This document shows, piece after piece, positions 16,201-28,480 of a stretch of 64,000 nucleotides of DNA (position 1 is its first letter; the number at the start of each line of letters is the position of its first letter). Source of the stretch: Paramecium tetraurelia (taxonomy: Eukaryota; Ciliophora; Oligohymenophorea; Peniculida; Parameciidae). Under the pieces are notes generated by a model, which saw only the letters and a program-made list of their open reading frames with translations, was not told the DNA's origin and searched no databases. Position numbers and translations under genes: made by a program. Location of the stretch: positions 71,454-135,453 of the forward strand of contig NW_001799122.1 of assembly GCF_000165425.1 (NCBI RefSeq), read 5' to 3'.

Positions 16201-19200
16201 TTATACAACACTATAAACACTGTCACAACTGGGTAATTTCCTTTCATTTTAAGTTAGAGGATTGCACCCTCCTTAGTTTAAGTCAAAGTAACAATTAGCT
16301 TCACTCATTTCTAAGCAAAGAGCCTTTGAGTATCTATATGAACATTCCTTAACATATAGAGCATCTTTATTTTAATCGTTCTAACATTTTGGTACTTCAG
16401 TACAAACCTCTTCGGTCGTAGTCTCATTCGTCTCTGGATTTGTTACAGTCTGGTCCTCACAATGCTCCTCCGTCCCCATAGAAATAGCATGTAAAGTTTT
16501 AATATCACATGTGTAAGTGCTTGAATTCCAATAACAATATTTTTCGTGATTACAAGTTTATTAGTGTTCTTCTTTACCTAAGCATTGAGAAATACCATAT
16601 GTTCCTGAAATTAAAGAATTTATTGATGAGCATGCCAATTTATTATAATATTATCCAGATTTATTTTTTAAATCTGAACATGAATCAGTTTCCTGTATTG
16701 TAGTACTCAAACATAATAAAGAAGTCGTATTGAATTGACATTGCTTAGGAATATCCATACAAACTTAAATGCTGATCAGAGTTGAAGTAGTGCATGATGA
16801 TTATTCTGCAGTAAATGGTTTACATCGTTTTGAGAGATCAGTTTCATCTGCATCGTAATAACAAGAAATTCCTCTGGTCTGTAATAGGCAAGATTATTTA
16901 TTGGTATAATATTAATTGCATGCACTCATTTAAGAGGACAAAATTGAGCATAGTTGTGATTCTACACCTTTACTATCAGTCGATACATTATGATAGTATG
17001 AGTTTCCTATTAAACTCATGCATGTCTGTTTATTGAATTCACTTCCACTTTCAATTTTGTTAAAAGAAGCAGAGTCAAACGATTCTAGTTTGTAGCATTT
17101 ATATTATGATATGTCCCAAACACAAGGTTCTTTAGTTACCTTTAGACATAAATTCTTATTTAAATTATCATTACAACCCAAGAGTTAAATACTAGTTTTA
17201 TTTTCATAACACTTTAATGATATTGGATCCCATCTGCATTGGTTTGAATTTGTTTTATAATAACAAGCTATTGAATTGCCTCCTTTTATATCACATTTCA
17301 CTGCATCGACATCGTGAGTAACGCATTTATAGGTGTCATCGAATTTGCACATTTCTTTACCTTTGGATACTTTTAAACATACAGGTGAACTCACCTATCC
17401 AGTTGCTTCAAAAGATGAACAAGTTACATCTGTTTGAGCTTCAATACATCTATCAGTATCATTATTGAATTAACATCCTAAATTTGCATGCTTAATACAC
17501 GCCTATTTATTTTAATTGTAATTGCAAGTATTTATTTATAAGAATTCGTCTTTAGGAATTGTTATGCATTTTAAATTTGTAGGATCCCATTTACAATAGC
17601 CATCCCCTACAGTTATTTTAGTAGCAAGACATAGATTTCTATTTCCAATTACTTTTTCACAGGAATCTTAATCAATTGGGGCATCTTATGAATTGCACTT
17701 GTATGCTATTGAATCATAAGTAAAATATTTCTTAGTATTTTTATTTGTCTTTGCTGCTTCTATACCTAAACAAGCATATTAATTCATTAATTTAGCTGCA
17801 GTAACAAACACACTAAAATCATTATAATTTGCATAATTAATATTAACACAAGATGAACCATTGTAATAGCATCTTTATTTGGACGACCATGTAATCATAA
17901 AACATGAATTAACAGACATCTAAGAGCATTTGAATTAATTTGCATTGAAATATATCCTGGCTGTGTCTGCACTCACTATTCCAACATCTTATGTTGTTAA
18001 TTGTTGACATCTAAGATCATTATTAAAAAAGCAGAAGGTATTGGCAGCTTTTGATGAATATTTACTACAAGAATGAGCATTTATTCCAATCTTCTCAGGT
18101 TCTGTACAACAAGGAGTGGAACAACTATCCTTATTAACTTCACAATTCGATGTTTTTGAGTTGAATTTACAATTGGCTCTGTTGACATCAACCTTAGCAC
18201 CTCCAATTGGATCATAATCTGGAAATTCATTCTCTATAGCTGCACAAGTATTTGCATTTACTACAACATTTTATCCTGAAAAGTTCGAACAAAGAGAATT
18301 GGAAGCAACAAATTAATTTTGGCATCTATTTGTCCTAAAAGACCAACTACAAATTTATCCTACAGTTACAATCTAGGCACAAATATCAATAGTTGGAGAA
18401 CTGGAATCACAAGTCATTGTGCTTAATAATTCAGCTTTGGCAGCAGCAGTAAGTTATGTTTATTATTAATATGGGTTTGAAACATACTAACATGAATTGC
18501 TGGAAGTATCAAAATAACAACTTCCACTTGCTACTGCACAGGCATAGGAATTCAATCCAGGAGTCAAACAATTCATATTACCAACAATGGAATTCACACA
18601 ACCCCTTTGAAGATCCAAATATCTACATGGTTCTTTGCCATATTCTACCAATCCACAAGCATATTTATTAACAAACTAAAGTTGTATACACTAAATTTAG
18701 GCTATTTGCTCTTTAGATTTGATTTATGAACATTGATTCTAGTACCATCTACACACTTGGCCAGGAGTAGTAATCGAAGCACATATTGATTTATTATAAC
18801 CAAACTTGGTGTCAGAACAATTGATTGTGTTTAGGAATACTTGTTCCTCCTTAAGTATAATTGATTTGCACTGCTAATATGATGGATCATAATAGCAACC
18901 TAGAGAGTTGCTCTCGTAGACTTGTGAACAAGAGATTGCATTAGCAAATCCAAGAGATTCACATAAAGTGTTATTGGGTACTATTTTTACATTGACACAT
19001 CCATCCTTTGTCCATTAACAAGAGTATCCTGCAGTAGTAATGCTGACACAGCCTTGTAAGTTGAGGAAGGAGGAATTGCAATAATCCTTCTCAGTACTTC
19101 TGACACATAGGTGAGTAGTGGAATTATATTTACATGTGACTCCTGGTTTGGATATGGATTAGCAGACGTTTCCATTGACTTTGGATTCTGCATTCAGAGA

Positions 19201-20426
19201 ATCTAATGGACAGTTGATATCCTGATTTAATTGGATTCTTGTGCATTCGACTCCATCCCATTTGCAATATTGAAATTGAGTCTCAATGTTGATACAAGCA
19301 TCTTCATTCAAATCCATTTTGCATTAGTATACCTTCAAATCAGATAGTGACATCTCTTGGCAGATTCCTTTAAAGAAGGTACAATATTAATTTTTAATTT
19401 GGAGACATGCTTACTTCGTTAGACCATAAGTGTTGCACTTAATCTTCTCCAATTAATTACTTGTAGGATTGACACATTTCTTGTAGGTTGAATCATACAA
19501 GCAAATTCCATCAAATCCAGAACAAACTATTGAGTTGACTTCTGTTATTTGTTCACAGGACTATTTGGTGTCAACGAAGTCCTTGCATGCACTGTTTTTC
19601 CATTGGCACTTCAATTTTGGGTTTATGATTTATAAACAGCCTAAGCGATTCAGCAATAAACCACACTTTTACGGGTATGTTGAAATCACATTCTTACACT
19701 GGTTATTTTCAAAAATACCTATAGTATTAATATTTAAACATACAAGCTCTTAATCTTTTGTGGATATCTATGTACATCCTTATTGGTTTAATCCGAGCTA
19801 ATCACAAGAGATCTTAGAGAGTAGCTGTTCTGTGACAGTGACACATTAGTAATCTCCTTTGAAACCACTACTCATGCCTTGAATTATGATTTCATTGAAT
19901 ACATTAAATGTTTTGAATCTTTTGGCACAAAGATGGAGTCACAGATTCATCGAAGATCTGCGAACAGTCATCTCCCAAGGGTATTTCGTTTTCATATGCC
20001 TAACATCCATTATTCCAAATACAATCTTTCTTTAAGGCATTCATGCATCCGTATTTGGAATATTTTATTGAGCACCCCAAATTCTTGAAATGCTATTTTT
20101 TGGCAGGCTGACACTTAGAAGTGAATATGCCTTTGGTTATATAAATGAGAATACATGTGGCTTCAGAATCGTCAGGATTCGTTAATTAATTTAAACAAGC
20201 CAACTTATTCAAAGTAGGTTCACAACCATAAGTGGTTATGGAGGTTTCAAGGCACGCATTTTCGAACAGACTAAATTCGCCTAAATTTATTTAAAAACCG
20301 ATTTATACACATAATTCCATCTGTTTTTGAGATACATGCCTTGGCATCCATGGGATAGTAATTACAGAACATCGTCGACCCCATGAAGAAGATCAAGCAA
20401 AGCAAAAAAAATCTTGGTAAAACCAT
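10213..20426 (-). CDS. Giant cysteine-rich secreted/surface protein (right paralog)
   Basis: About 3,390 residues. Starts MVLPRFFLLCLIFFMGSTMF, a signal peptide. The rest is cysteine-rich repeat units with N-K-x-A-C and C-x-W-D motifs, e.g. repeated G-L-N-[KS]-x-A-C segments. The last residues before TGA (10213-10215) are a short spacer and a hydrophobic tail (ILMPIFLTIVMNL), the layout of a GPI-anchor signal. Introns at 20281-20308 and 19878-19902 correspond in position and phase to introns 1 and 2 of the left paralog; another lies at 10408-10433 near the C-terminus. Colinear with the left paralog across both ends, so the pair arose by duplication of the whole gene. Only 79 bp separate its start from the divergent ubiquitin-conjugating enzyme, so they share a promoter region. 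The role is probably cell-surface coat or adhesion (inference). Confidence 0.85.
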
Positions 20427-20505
20427 TTTTTAAATATCAAATAAATTTTTGATACCTAATAAATATGCCTTAAAATCATATAAATAATTATAAAGTATAA
20501 TAACA

Positions 20506-20993
20506 ATGTCCACAAACTCAAGAATGAGATTGGTTAGAGATCTTTAAAAACTCAAGTAAATGATTCCACAAGGATTTTAAGCTGCACCCTTCGATGATAA
20601 CATCTTATTATGGGAAGCTGTCATCTTCGGACCAGATCAAACCATCTGGGATGGAGGCATCTTCAAGTTACTTCTTGAATTCACAGAAGAATATCCCCTC
20701 AAACCCCCCAATGTCATATTTAAGACCAAGATCTTCCATCCCAATGTATCAACCATAACCCAATTAATTTATGCAAGGTTTACACAGATGGCAAGATTTG
20801 CTTAGACATTTTGTAAAATCAATGGTCCCCCATCTATGACGTATGGGCTATTCTCACGTCGATACGTTCTCTGCTCAACGACCCAAATCCTGATTCCCCT
20901 GCGAATAGCGAGGCAGCCAAATTGTACTTAGAAGATAAAATAACCTATTTCAAGAGAGTCGAAGAATGTGTCGAAGAGTCCTGGATCGATTGA
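20506..20993 (+). CDS. RAD6: Ubiquitin-conjugating enzyme E2, Rad6/UBE2A type
   Basis: 151 residues from two exons (intron 20746-20777, 32 nt). The whole UBC fold is present: N-terminal helix ([12 protein letters not shown]), the F-T-E-E-Y-P-x-K-P-P segment, the HPN motif, and the catalytic cysteine in [14 protein letters not shown]. The D-P-N-P-x-S-P-A-N block after it is diagnostic of the Rad6 branch. Rad6 enzymes take ubiquitin from E1 and, with Rad18/Bre1-type E3s, modify PCNA and histone H2B. Length equals that of the family with no acidic tail. Read divergently from the giant surface gene and convergently to the dehydratase gene 45 bp downstream. Confidence 0.96.
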
Positions 20994-21038
20994 CACACAT
21001 AATAAGTATCACATAAAATATCCCTTTATAAATACTAC

Positions 21039-21700
21039 TCATTCTCTCTTTGGTCTATTGACTGGACTATTCGATCTCTGTTTCACATTCTACTTCTGAT
21101 CCACTGCAGTCTACTTGGTGTGTTTGCTCTTGGCGTTCAACATCTAGGCATACATGAAGAATCCTCCCACTCTAATTAATTGTCAATAGTTACAAATCAA
21201 AATGGTTTACAATCCTCTAATTTAGATATCACCATAAACAGCCAAGGATTGATTCACAGTTCTCAATTCTCCCAAAATTCCTATTGGATATAAGACCATG
21301 AAAGCATTGTATCGAAGAGTCTTGAACAATGAATTATTCTTGAATAAGTAATAAGAGAATCTAATGATTTCAGCCAAAGACCAGGCAATTACTGCATTGA
21401 TCAAACAGCAAAAGCATACTCCCTCATACATAAACAATAATGCCACCACAAGTCGACCTCCTAATTAGAGAATATTGCTAATCAATGAACCAGATGTCAA
21501 ACTATCATAATTCCAATATCATACCCCACAATATTAGAAATTAAGTCATAGGTCTGAGATATCTACATCACTTAGACTAACCAAACTATCTATCCTGTTT
21601 TTTCAGTGCCATTCACTAATTCCAATATCACCAACCCCAATATTGCTGACCATCCAATCAATTATGCTGCATTATAAGCAAGAGATACAAATCCAAACAT
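21039..21700 (-). CDS. PHS1: 3-hydroxyacyl-CoA dehydratase (PHS1/HACD/PTPLA family)
   Basis: 204 residues in three exons (introns 21502-21524 and 21170-21193). Hydrophobic multi-pass protein carrying the family signatures W-S-x-x-E-I-I-R-F-S-Y-Y and R-Y-N-A-F-M-V-L-Y-P-I-G-I-L-G-E-L; the Tyr and Glu in these motifs correspond to the catalytic pair of the family. N-terminus has the typical Y-N-x-x-Q-x-x-G-W. It catalyses the third step of very-long-chain fatty acid elongation in the ER membrane. The C-terminal tail is basic and hydrophilic. It follows the AIG1-like gene on the same strand with a gap of only 31 bp. Confidence 0.9.
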
Positions 21701-21731
21701 TAATTTTAATATTTAATAAAAAACTATAGCT

Positions 21732-22347
21732 TCAATATAATTTATTTTTGTTTTCCTCTTCCAAACTCTTCTTCTAATGGTATCTCTTGCAGACAAAAAC
21801 ATATAAACTGCTGATCATGAAGACTGATAATGCGATTATTAATATGGCTAATAGAGGATTCATGTGTCTGAAAAAAGGATATGGGACTCTGTCATTAACC
21901 AAGTAGTTCAACACTATAAAGAGTACATACAAACATCCAGAGATTGTTACTATTTTAGCATTCCCTGAGTATTGTATACTAGAAGTGTAGATGGTTATAA
22001 AATATCTAATTTTAAATGTTATCTTACAAATACAGAAAACTGCCTCCATGGAAGGTCAACAATATGTAGTTAGATATTGGATGCCTTTTGGATATCACTG
22101 CATCAGGCTGTATTAAGTAAATTGACCAGAATGATATCGCTACGATAAAACATGCATAGACTAAAAACGTTTAGAATCTTTTTAATGGCAAAGATTGCTG
22201 ATTCCATAGGAAGCCTTCTATTATTGACCAAACTTGATAGACCACAACCGAAAATTGTGTAAAATTGGTATAGAATGATAATATCGCCAACAATTTGTTC
22301 AAAGGGAATCCTTCATAATAATACCAGATTGTCTCTAAGAAAAGCAT
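21732..22347 (-). CDS. AIG1/FAR-17a-like multi-pass membrane protein
   Basis: 197 residues in two exons (one 22-nt intron near 22015-22040). Six hydrophobic segments are visible. The order W-x-x-Y-L-[IL]-x-P, then a conserved N...H-G-G helix (ISNYILLTFHGGSF) and a V-P-Y-P-F-F motif before the last helix fits the AIG1/ADTRP family, whose animal members hydrolyse fatty-acid esters of hydroxy fatty acids using a Thr and a His. I infer the family from these motifs and the length; the exact substrate is unknown. It is flanked by the fatty acid dehydratase. Confidence 0.6.
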
Positions 22348-22461
22348 CCCCAAGTTTAAATACTAAAGCTATTTAACTTATTACTCCAACATTCTTTGAA
22401 CTTAGTTGAATTTCTAACATTCGATTTGATATGATATATTTATAATAGAAATTATTTATTT

Positions 22462-24208
22462 TCAAAATTCATTGTTATAGTTAATATACATTTATTTGGC
22501 ATAGACAGCCCTTTATATCGTCGGCTTCACCCGTTTTGTGTCTTCTATCAAACCTAACAACTTGAGATTGGCTATTGCAGTCTAAAAGTCTATCATATCT
22601 TATTTCTCAATCAAATTCGACAACGCTACTTAATATTATTATTGGATTTTAGCATAGTTTTCGCCTGTCTATTTGAAATTCGATGTACAAGTATCAATTA
22701 AATTCTTATGCAAATGATTTAAAATGTCAGGATTTGTAGATTCCAAATACTTATCAAAATCCTTAAATATGTACTAAGAGCATGATTTCTTAATATCATT
22801 TATTATCGTCACAATGTATTTATTTAAGAATTAATTAACGTAATCTTCAAATTTCACCTTTTCGTTGTCCTTAGTCAATTATGTGAATCGATCATTTTGT
22901 TTCTTCACTTACTAGTTGTCGTAATTGTCATTTTCTAAGTATACTAAAATGGCTTAATCAATGTTCTGCTCATTCCCTATTGATAAAAGATCTTTGAACA
23001 GTTGTTTAGCTTTATTCAGTTTGCAATCGTGACTTAATGTGAACCATTTGCTGGCCTGATTGGAACATAATAATCCAAAGAGTTTCTGCTTAAAATCCTT
23101 GATGTCTTATTGGTTCTAAATTAATTTATGGCATTATTACTTCTGACTTCAATTACTCAATGTATTTACTAAACACAAGGATGGCATCACTCAGTTGTTT
23201 TCTTTTTTATAAATACTGCTTGTATACTATGTTGTTATTGGGCTAATTCTTCAAAGTGTCAAGCAATTCCTTCATGGTTGTATTCTTCTTGTTGTAGGAT
23301 GTCATGAAGTGTAAAGTTTGATACATGAGGAAGTAGGCTTGTTTAATTTTAAAGAGTTATTATTGATAATTCATGGTGTAGATCTTGAAGTCTTTTTCCC
23401 ATAAAGAATATATCTCTTGAGACAGCAAAGGAATTTGAGGATTGGATATCAGCTTTATCAATAGGTGTATAAACATCTTTTTGGGATCGCTGAAACTATA
23501 GATTTTTGTAATTTCGTAATTCTCTGTGGCTGTAGATTACAGAGGTAAAACAAATATGATATTGCCAATTGTGTTTGGATATCGAAGTTTAATCTCTTCT
23601 AACAAAGCCTTTTTTAAATCGCTGAGTTCTTCAGAGACAAAATATTTGGAAATCAAAAATATTGATGTGTGTGCTCTCACATTTGATTTGAATTGTTTAG
23701 CACAATGAATCAAAACGTAATTTAATAAGTCTGGTAAACTATAGTCTATTTTATCGAATAATTCAAAGCTGAGTGAATGATCAATTACTCTCCCGCCTTC
23801 CATTGTAAATTCAACACAATCGGAATTCAATATTGGATGGCTCTCTTTTTTCTTCACAAGAGAACTGTAGAAGGAATACACTGAATATAGATTGGCTTGA
23901 TCTACTAAAAGGAAACCAAACTTGATTTGCACATAATGATGTTGCTAGTTTAGACTATGCAATTCTAAAATTTAAAATGTTGTGTTCTTCAATTCTTCTT
24001 CAATCCATTATAAAATTGAGTTTGATAATTTCAGAAACTTCTTATCCACAATATCCTTAGACTCTAAATCAATTTATTCTACTGTCAAATGATATAATTC
24101 CATAAAATCATTCGCTTCAGGTACCTATTTACTTTTTGATTTTTTTGGCACAAAGGCCTGATAACAATCCTCTAATTCTCCAAATACCTATTCTTAATGA
24201 TGAGCCAT
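22462..24208 (-). CDS. ORC3: Origin recognition complex subunit 3-like protein
   Basis: 573 residues, one 25-nt intron near 23120-23145. Similarity to ORC3 is seen in three places: the N-terminal F-V-P-K-K-S-K-S-K followed by a helical segment, a middle block (K-Q-A-Y-F-L-M-Y-Q-T-L-H-F-M-T-S) matching the ORC3 'Y-x-x-N-Y-F-x-x-L-R-x-L' region, and a C-terminal winged-helix end (N-L-K-L-L-G-L-I-E-D-T-K-R...) like the family's E-L-E-L-L-G-F-I-K-x-T-K-R. It is shorter than animal ORC3 (about 700). No ATPase motifs, as expected for ORC3. It would act in origin binding and pre-replication complex assembly. Lies 45 bp downstream of the SP-RING gene on the same strand. Confidence 0.6.
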
Positions 24209-24253
24209 TAATTTATTCGAAAATAAATAATATTGTCATATTTTAATAAATAA

Positions 24254-26035
24254 TCATTTTAATTGTTTGATTAGTTTCAATTTTGGAAACACTTAAACTT
24301 CATCAAAATCTCCTTATAATTAACCTAAAAGCTCCTTTAAAGTATTATCATGAGTTAGCTTATGAATACTTTATTGACACAAAGGACACTGTGCCAAATT
24401 CAGATCTAATTAACCTGTCGAACACAAATCAGTAAGACTATTCTCATCGAAGGCTTCAGGATGATGACAATAGATGCCTCTAATTGGATTTCTTAACTTC
24501 TAATTTGTTATTAAACACTAATAATTTATTAGATAGATATATATTACTCTCAATTTTAGATTAAATTAGTCTAATTCTTAAATTGGAGATTCCAATTCTT
24601 CAAATCTCAAAGAGGGATACAGTTTTTTTTATAAAAAGAGTTGATATTTTTCCTTGTTTAGGTAATTGAAATTCTTAATGGTGGTTATGAAATTGAGCAT
24701 CTTTGTATCCACATAAACTTATTCGTGAACACTCTGATCCCTGTGTCTTTTCTTAGGCGAAAAAGGATTATTACACAAAGGACAAGAAACTGAATAGGTC
24801 TTGACTCCATTTCTGTTTTCTGGGTGTTGCACTTAATTTAAGATGCAACTCATGAATCTTAGATCGCAAACATTTACTTTATCACATCTAATACATCTAC
24901 ATGGAATTTCAACTTTGCAATTGGTACTTTAATCCTTAATAACATTGAGATCGCCATTCAAGGGATGTTCATAAAACTTATCCGTCAATTCCTAATTTCG
25001 TGTAGAGGAATAAATTCTATCTGTGAGATCATAGATAGATTTTATATAATTCATATTTTCTGTAGTTGTTGGAACCAACTTCTTGTAAGCAGCTATCTGA
25101 GGGTCGTAATTCGTGATTGAGTATGTATCCAACAAAGTTGAGGACTAGGGATCAAATATAAAGTCTGATGAGAAATTAAAACTTTTCAATCCTATCTCGT
25201 ACAACTCTGAGTCCAATTACAATTCATTTAAATTAATAATCTCCTAACATCCCAGGAGTAGACACTTCAATTACTTTTCTGAAAATATAATTATTATTAC
25301 AATCTCGTTGTTGCATGTACCAATGTAAGTATAGAAAATCATAGCATTCTAAGTGGCGGCATTGTTTTCCTCTCACTGGAATTTAGATTCTTATGTTCCC
25401 TAATAAACATACATGAAAATATTTAAAGGATTCGTTCCCCTTTATAATCTTTCTAATAGTAGAGAAACTCTGTTGAGCATCTTATTACTGACTGAATATT
25501 TGTTAAATTTGATTATTGTATTGAAATTGCTCCTTCCCTAGAAAGCCTGGGTAGAATGGAATCAGGGTTTGAGTAGATAAATAGTAGGTTATTGGCTTCG
25601 ATTTGTCATTTAACTAGAAAATAATTGATTTATACTTGTTATTTAAGTTATTGGAAAAACAGATTTGGGATTAATGGTATATCTTTTTTAAAATGACTCT
25701 TTGATCTGCATAGAGGGCACTATATATATCCATCTTACATAAAATTACTGTCATTCTGTATCAAATATTTCAATATCTATTTAAGATCAAAGCAATCATT
25801 CAGATGTTTTTTATCTATTATGCATTGCGTAAATGACACCTTTGATAATGAATTTAAATACTGGCTACTCTAACCATTCTCCGCTGATGGAACACGTGAA
25901 TTTGATATTGAATACGGGATATTGGGATTTGCAATATTATAAAAACTAATCAAACAGTTTCTGATTTTCATCTTATTAATTCTTCCAAGAATCCTTAATT
26001 GCATATGTGATTTTATCTATATTATTGATAGACAT
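24254..26035 (-). CDS. Multi-SP-RING (MIZ/PIAS-like) zinc-finger protein
   Basis: 570 residues, introns of 25, 22 and 22 nt; spliced length is a multiple of three. Four zinc-binding modules can be read in order: (1) C-S-I-S-G-E-W ... H-L-N-D-C-F-D-L-K-Q-I-L ... I-Q-C-P-L-C-R; (2) Q-I-P-V-R-G-K-Q-C-R-H-L-E-C-Y-D-F ... L-K-C-L-L-L-G-C; (3) E-I-P-C-R-C-I-R-C-D-K-V-N-V-C-D-L ... S-V-S-C-P-L-C-N; (4) N-P-I-R-G-I-Y-C-H-H-P-E-A-F-D ... A-Q-C-P-L-C-Q-Q. Module 2 matches the SP-RING consensus (P-x-R-G-x-x-C-x-H-x-x-C-x-D) best, though its last Cys pair is C-L-L-L-G-C. Known SP-RING proteins are SUMO E3 ligases (PIAS/Siz/Mms21) with one such domain. SUMO-ligase activity here is an inference. Confidence 0.8.
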
Positions 26036-26481
26036 TTTTATTGGCGACGATGACTATTTTTAGGGACTCTTTTAATCCATAATTTTGGATCAAATATATG
26101 TTTAATTAATATTGTCAATATAAACAATCAATATTTTTTAACATTTCAGATTTATTGACTCCAATATTTGCGATTAACTACTAACACTAAAAAATCGATC
26201 AAATTGATCAGATAAGGTCCACACAAAGACTATTATCAATTTGAGGATGGCCATTCAAATAAACTAAGTAGCTTAGAATTATTTTAGAATAATTTTAGCC
26301 TTATTGTGTGATATTGGGATATCTACTTAAAGATCATTTTGTTAGTGGAGGTGATTCTCTAAAAGTCTTTAAATATTTTATAATTTAAACTCAATATGAA
26401 ATTTATGGTGTTTTATTTGTGAATGCTAATTAACAAATAAATTAATAATATCTTTAATATTTATTTAAATTGCAATCGTAC
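26036..26481. promoter_or_regulatory. Divergent intergenic region
   Basis: About 445 AT-rich bases between the SP-RING gene (minus) and the low-complexity gene (plus), so it must carry both promoters. No defined element or RNA gene was recognised. Confidence 0.4.
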
Positions 26482-28397
26482 ATGGCAGACAATTAAGTTC
26501 AAAATTGGGGAGATTTATCCTCCGATGAAGAAAATGAAAAACCTTAGGCTGATTCTAAAGCCTAAAATTAATAGGGAGCTTAAAATTAGAGACACAATTA
26601 ATCATAATAAGGCTCATCTGGAAGACAATAAAGATAAAGGCAAGAATAAACTTAGGGACAAGTCGACTTGAATTAAGAAGGAGATGAACATGATAACAAT
26701 ATTAACAATCCTGAATAATCTAATTAATAAGGGAACTATAATTAAAGAAATAATCAATAAAGAAAAGGAAATAGAGATAACAGAGATAATAGAGATAACA
26801 GAGATAAGAGAAACAGAGGAGATGGTAATTATAGAGGGAATAGAGATAATTAGAAGAATTTTAAAAATAGAGATTATAACAATAATGATAGATAAGATAG
26901 AAATGATAGAAATGACAGATAAGACAGAAATGACAGATAAGACAGAAATGATAGATAAGACAGAAATGATAGATAAGACAGAAAATAACATTAAGATAGA
27001 GATAATGCTGGTATCTATATTTTAATAATAATCTAGGTTTAATCTTGTAAAAGAAGGAACAATTGAGCAATTATAATGGAGATAGTATAAATATATTAAT
27101 TCATTATAAATTTGATGAAAATTAAATAAAAGAAACATTAAAAGACATTACAACGAAAAACTTTATTATCACAGAAGATTAAACTAAATTTGATGTAGAT
27201 AAAGAGAATGCCCTTAAACTTTTAGAAGTTTACAAACTATAAATTGTATTATTTCTGTTTTTTAAATATTTATTAGGAATTAGATGGTAGAATCCAAAAA
27301 CTTTATATGAGAATAGGTTCAGATCATCACGATAGAAACAATTAGGGCAATAGAGGAGGATATCAGAAACATAATTATTAATAAAGATAATAAAATAACG
27401 ATAACTAAAATGATTTTGGAAACAGAAACAGAGATGAAAAATACTAAAACAAAAGGAATAATTTTGAACCTACTAAAATTTCTAGAAACATATCCTCCAA
27501 AGTTGATGATAATGTAATATATGATTTACCTTATTAGTAATAATAACCTGAATAACAATAATAGTCATAAACTGATGCTTAATAACACTAAGGAGATCAT
27601 TAACAATAAGACAACTAAAAATAAGAGAGAAGAGATGATAAGACTGTAGGTTAAGAAGAAAATAATTAACAACACATTCCATAAGAGCAGAATCAAAGAA
27701 GAAATAATTACAAAGGGTACGATAATTAAAATAGGGGCTACAACTAAAATTATAAATAATACAATAAACACAATAACTATGACAGAGAATAGAACAATCA
27801 AAACTAAGATCAGGAGGGATAAAATAGGGATGATTAAAATTAATTCAGGAATAACCATAACAATAATTATAGAGGAAATAGAGATAGACAATAATATAGA
27901 AATTAAAATGATGATCATGATTAAGATGACTAAAATAATAGAGAGGAAAGAGATAACCAAAGAGGAGGTCAAAGAAATTATTAAAATAATAGGGGGAATT
28001 ACAGAAACAATTACAATAAAAATAATAGAGGAAATGACAAAGACAATGAAGTCGATAATGATAAACCTAATTTTAATAAGAATAATAATGATGGAAATAA
28101 TAATAATAGAAATTATTATAATAATGATCAGGATAATAATAGAAACTCTAATAAAGAGCATTACAAGTAGAGGAATTACCATAATAGAGACAATCAAGGA
28201 TATGAAACCAAATAATAGGGAGGAGAGGAAGAGACTTAAAGAAAATAGTATTACAGAGGAAATTAACAAGTAAAATAGTTATTTAGCATTAGAATGAAAT
28301 AAAAGAGTTTGCTTTTAGTTCGCATCATGATAAGTAAAAGAAGGAATCCCAGAAATCAGCAGTTAAATCCAACAACATATTCGACGCATTAAAGTGA
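26482..28397 (+). CDS. Asn/Gln/Arg/Gly-rich low-complexity (probable RNA-associated) protein
   Basis: 611 residues; introns of 26 nt (from 27008), 31 nt (from about 27245) and 23 nt (from about 28271). Starts MADNQVQNWGDLSSDEENEK. Residues about 90-180 are repeats of R-D-N / D-R-N-D-R-Q, the DNA repeat being visible at 26886-26990. A short ordered-looking block follows, then a long N/Q/R/G-rich tail and a final acidic-basic end (SNNIFDALK). Composition is prion-like with RGG-type character; such proteins often bind RNA. No folded catalytic domain seen. Because TGA is the only stop, antisense frames stay open and look like long hydrophobic ORFs; those are shadows. Confidence 0.8.
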
Positions 28398-28480
28398 GTG
28401 TACACCAATAAATTAATGTTATTTGTGTTTTTTGATACGATAACCTAACTCGTTATTTCTTTTTTTATCAAATTTTAAAA

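Noticed and set aside
26886-26990. CRISPR-like short repeat
   Set aside because: Repeats are contiguous, coding and without spacers; the DNA is eukaryotic.
26614-26991. Minus-strand I-S-V-L-S repeat frame
   Set aside because: Antisense shadow of the R-N-D repeat region, no start or splice context.
27565-28269. Long minus-strand Ile/Ser/Val-rich hydrophobic frame
   Set aside because: It is the antisense of the Asn/Arg/Gln-rich gene; AAT/AGA/GAT repeats give Ile/Ser/Leu on the other strand.
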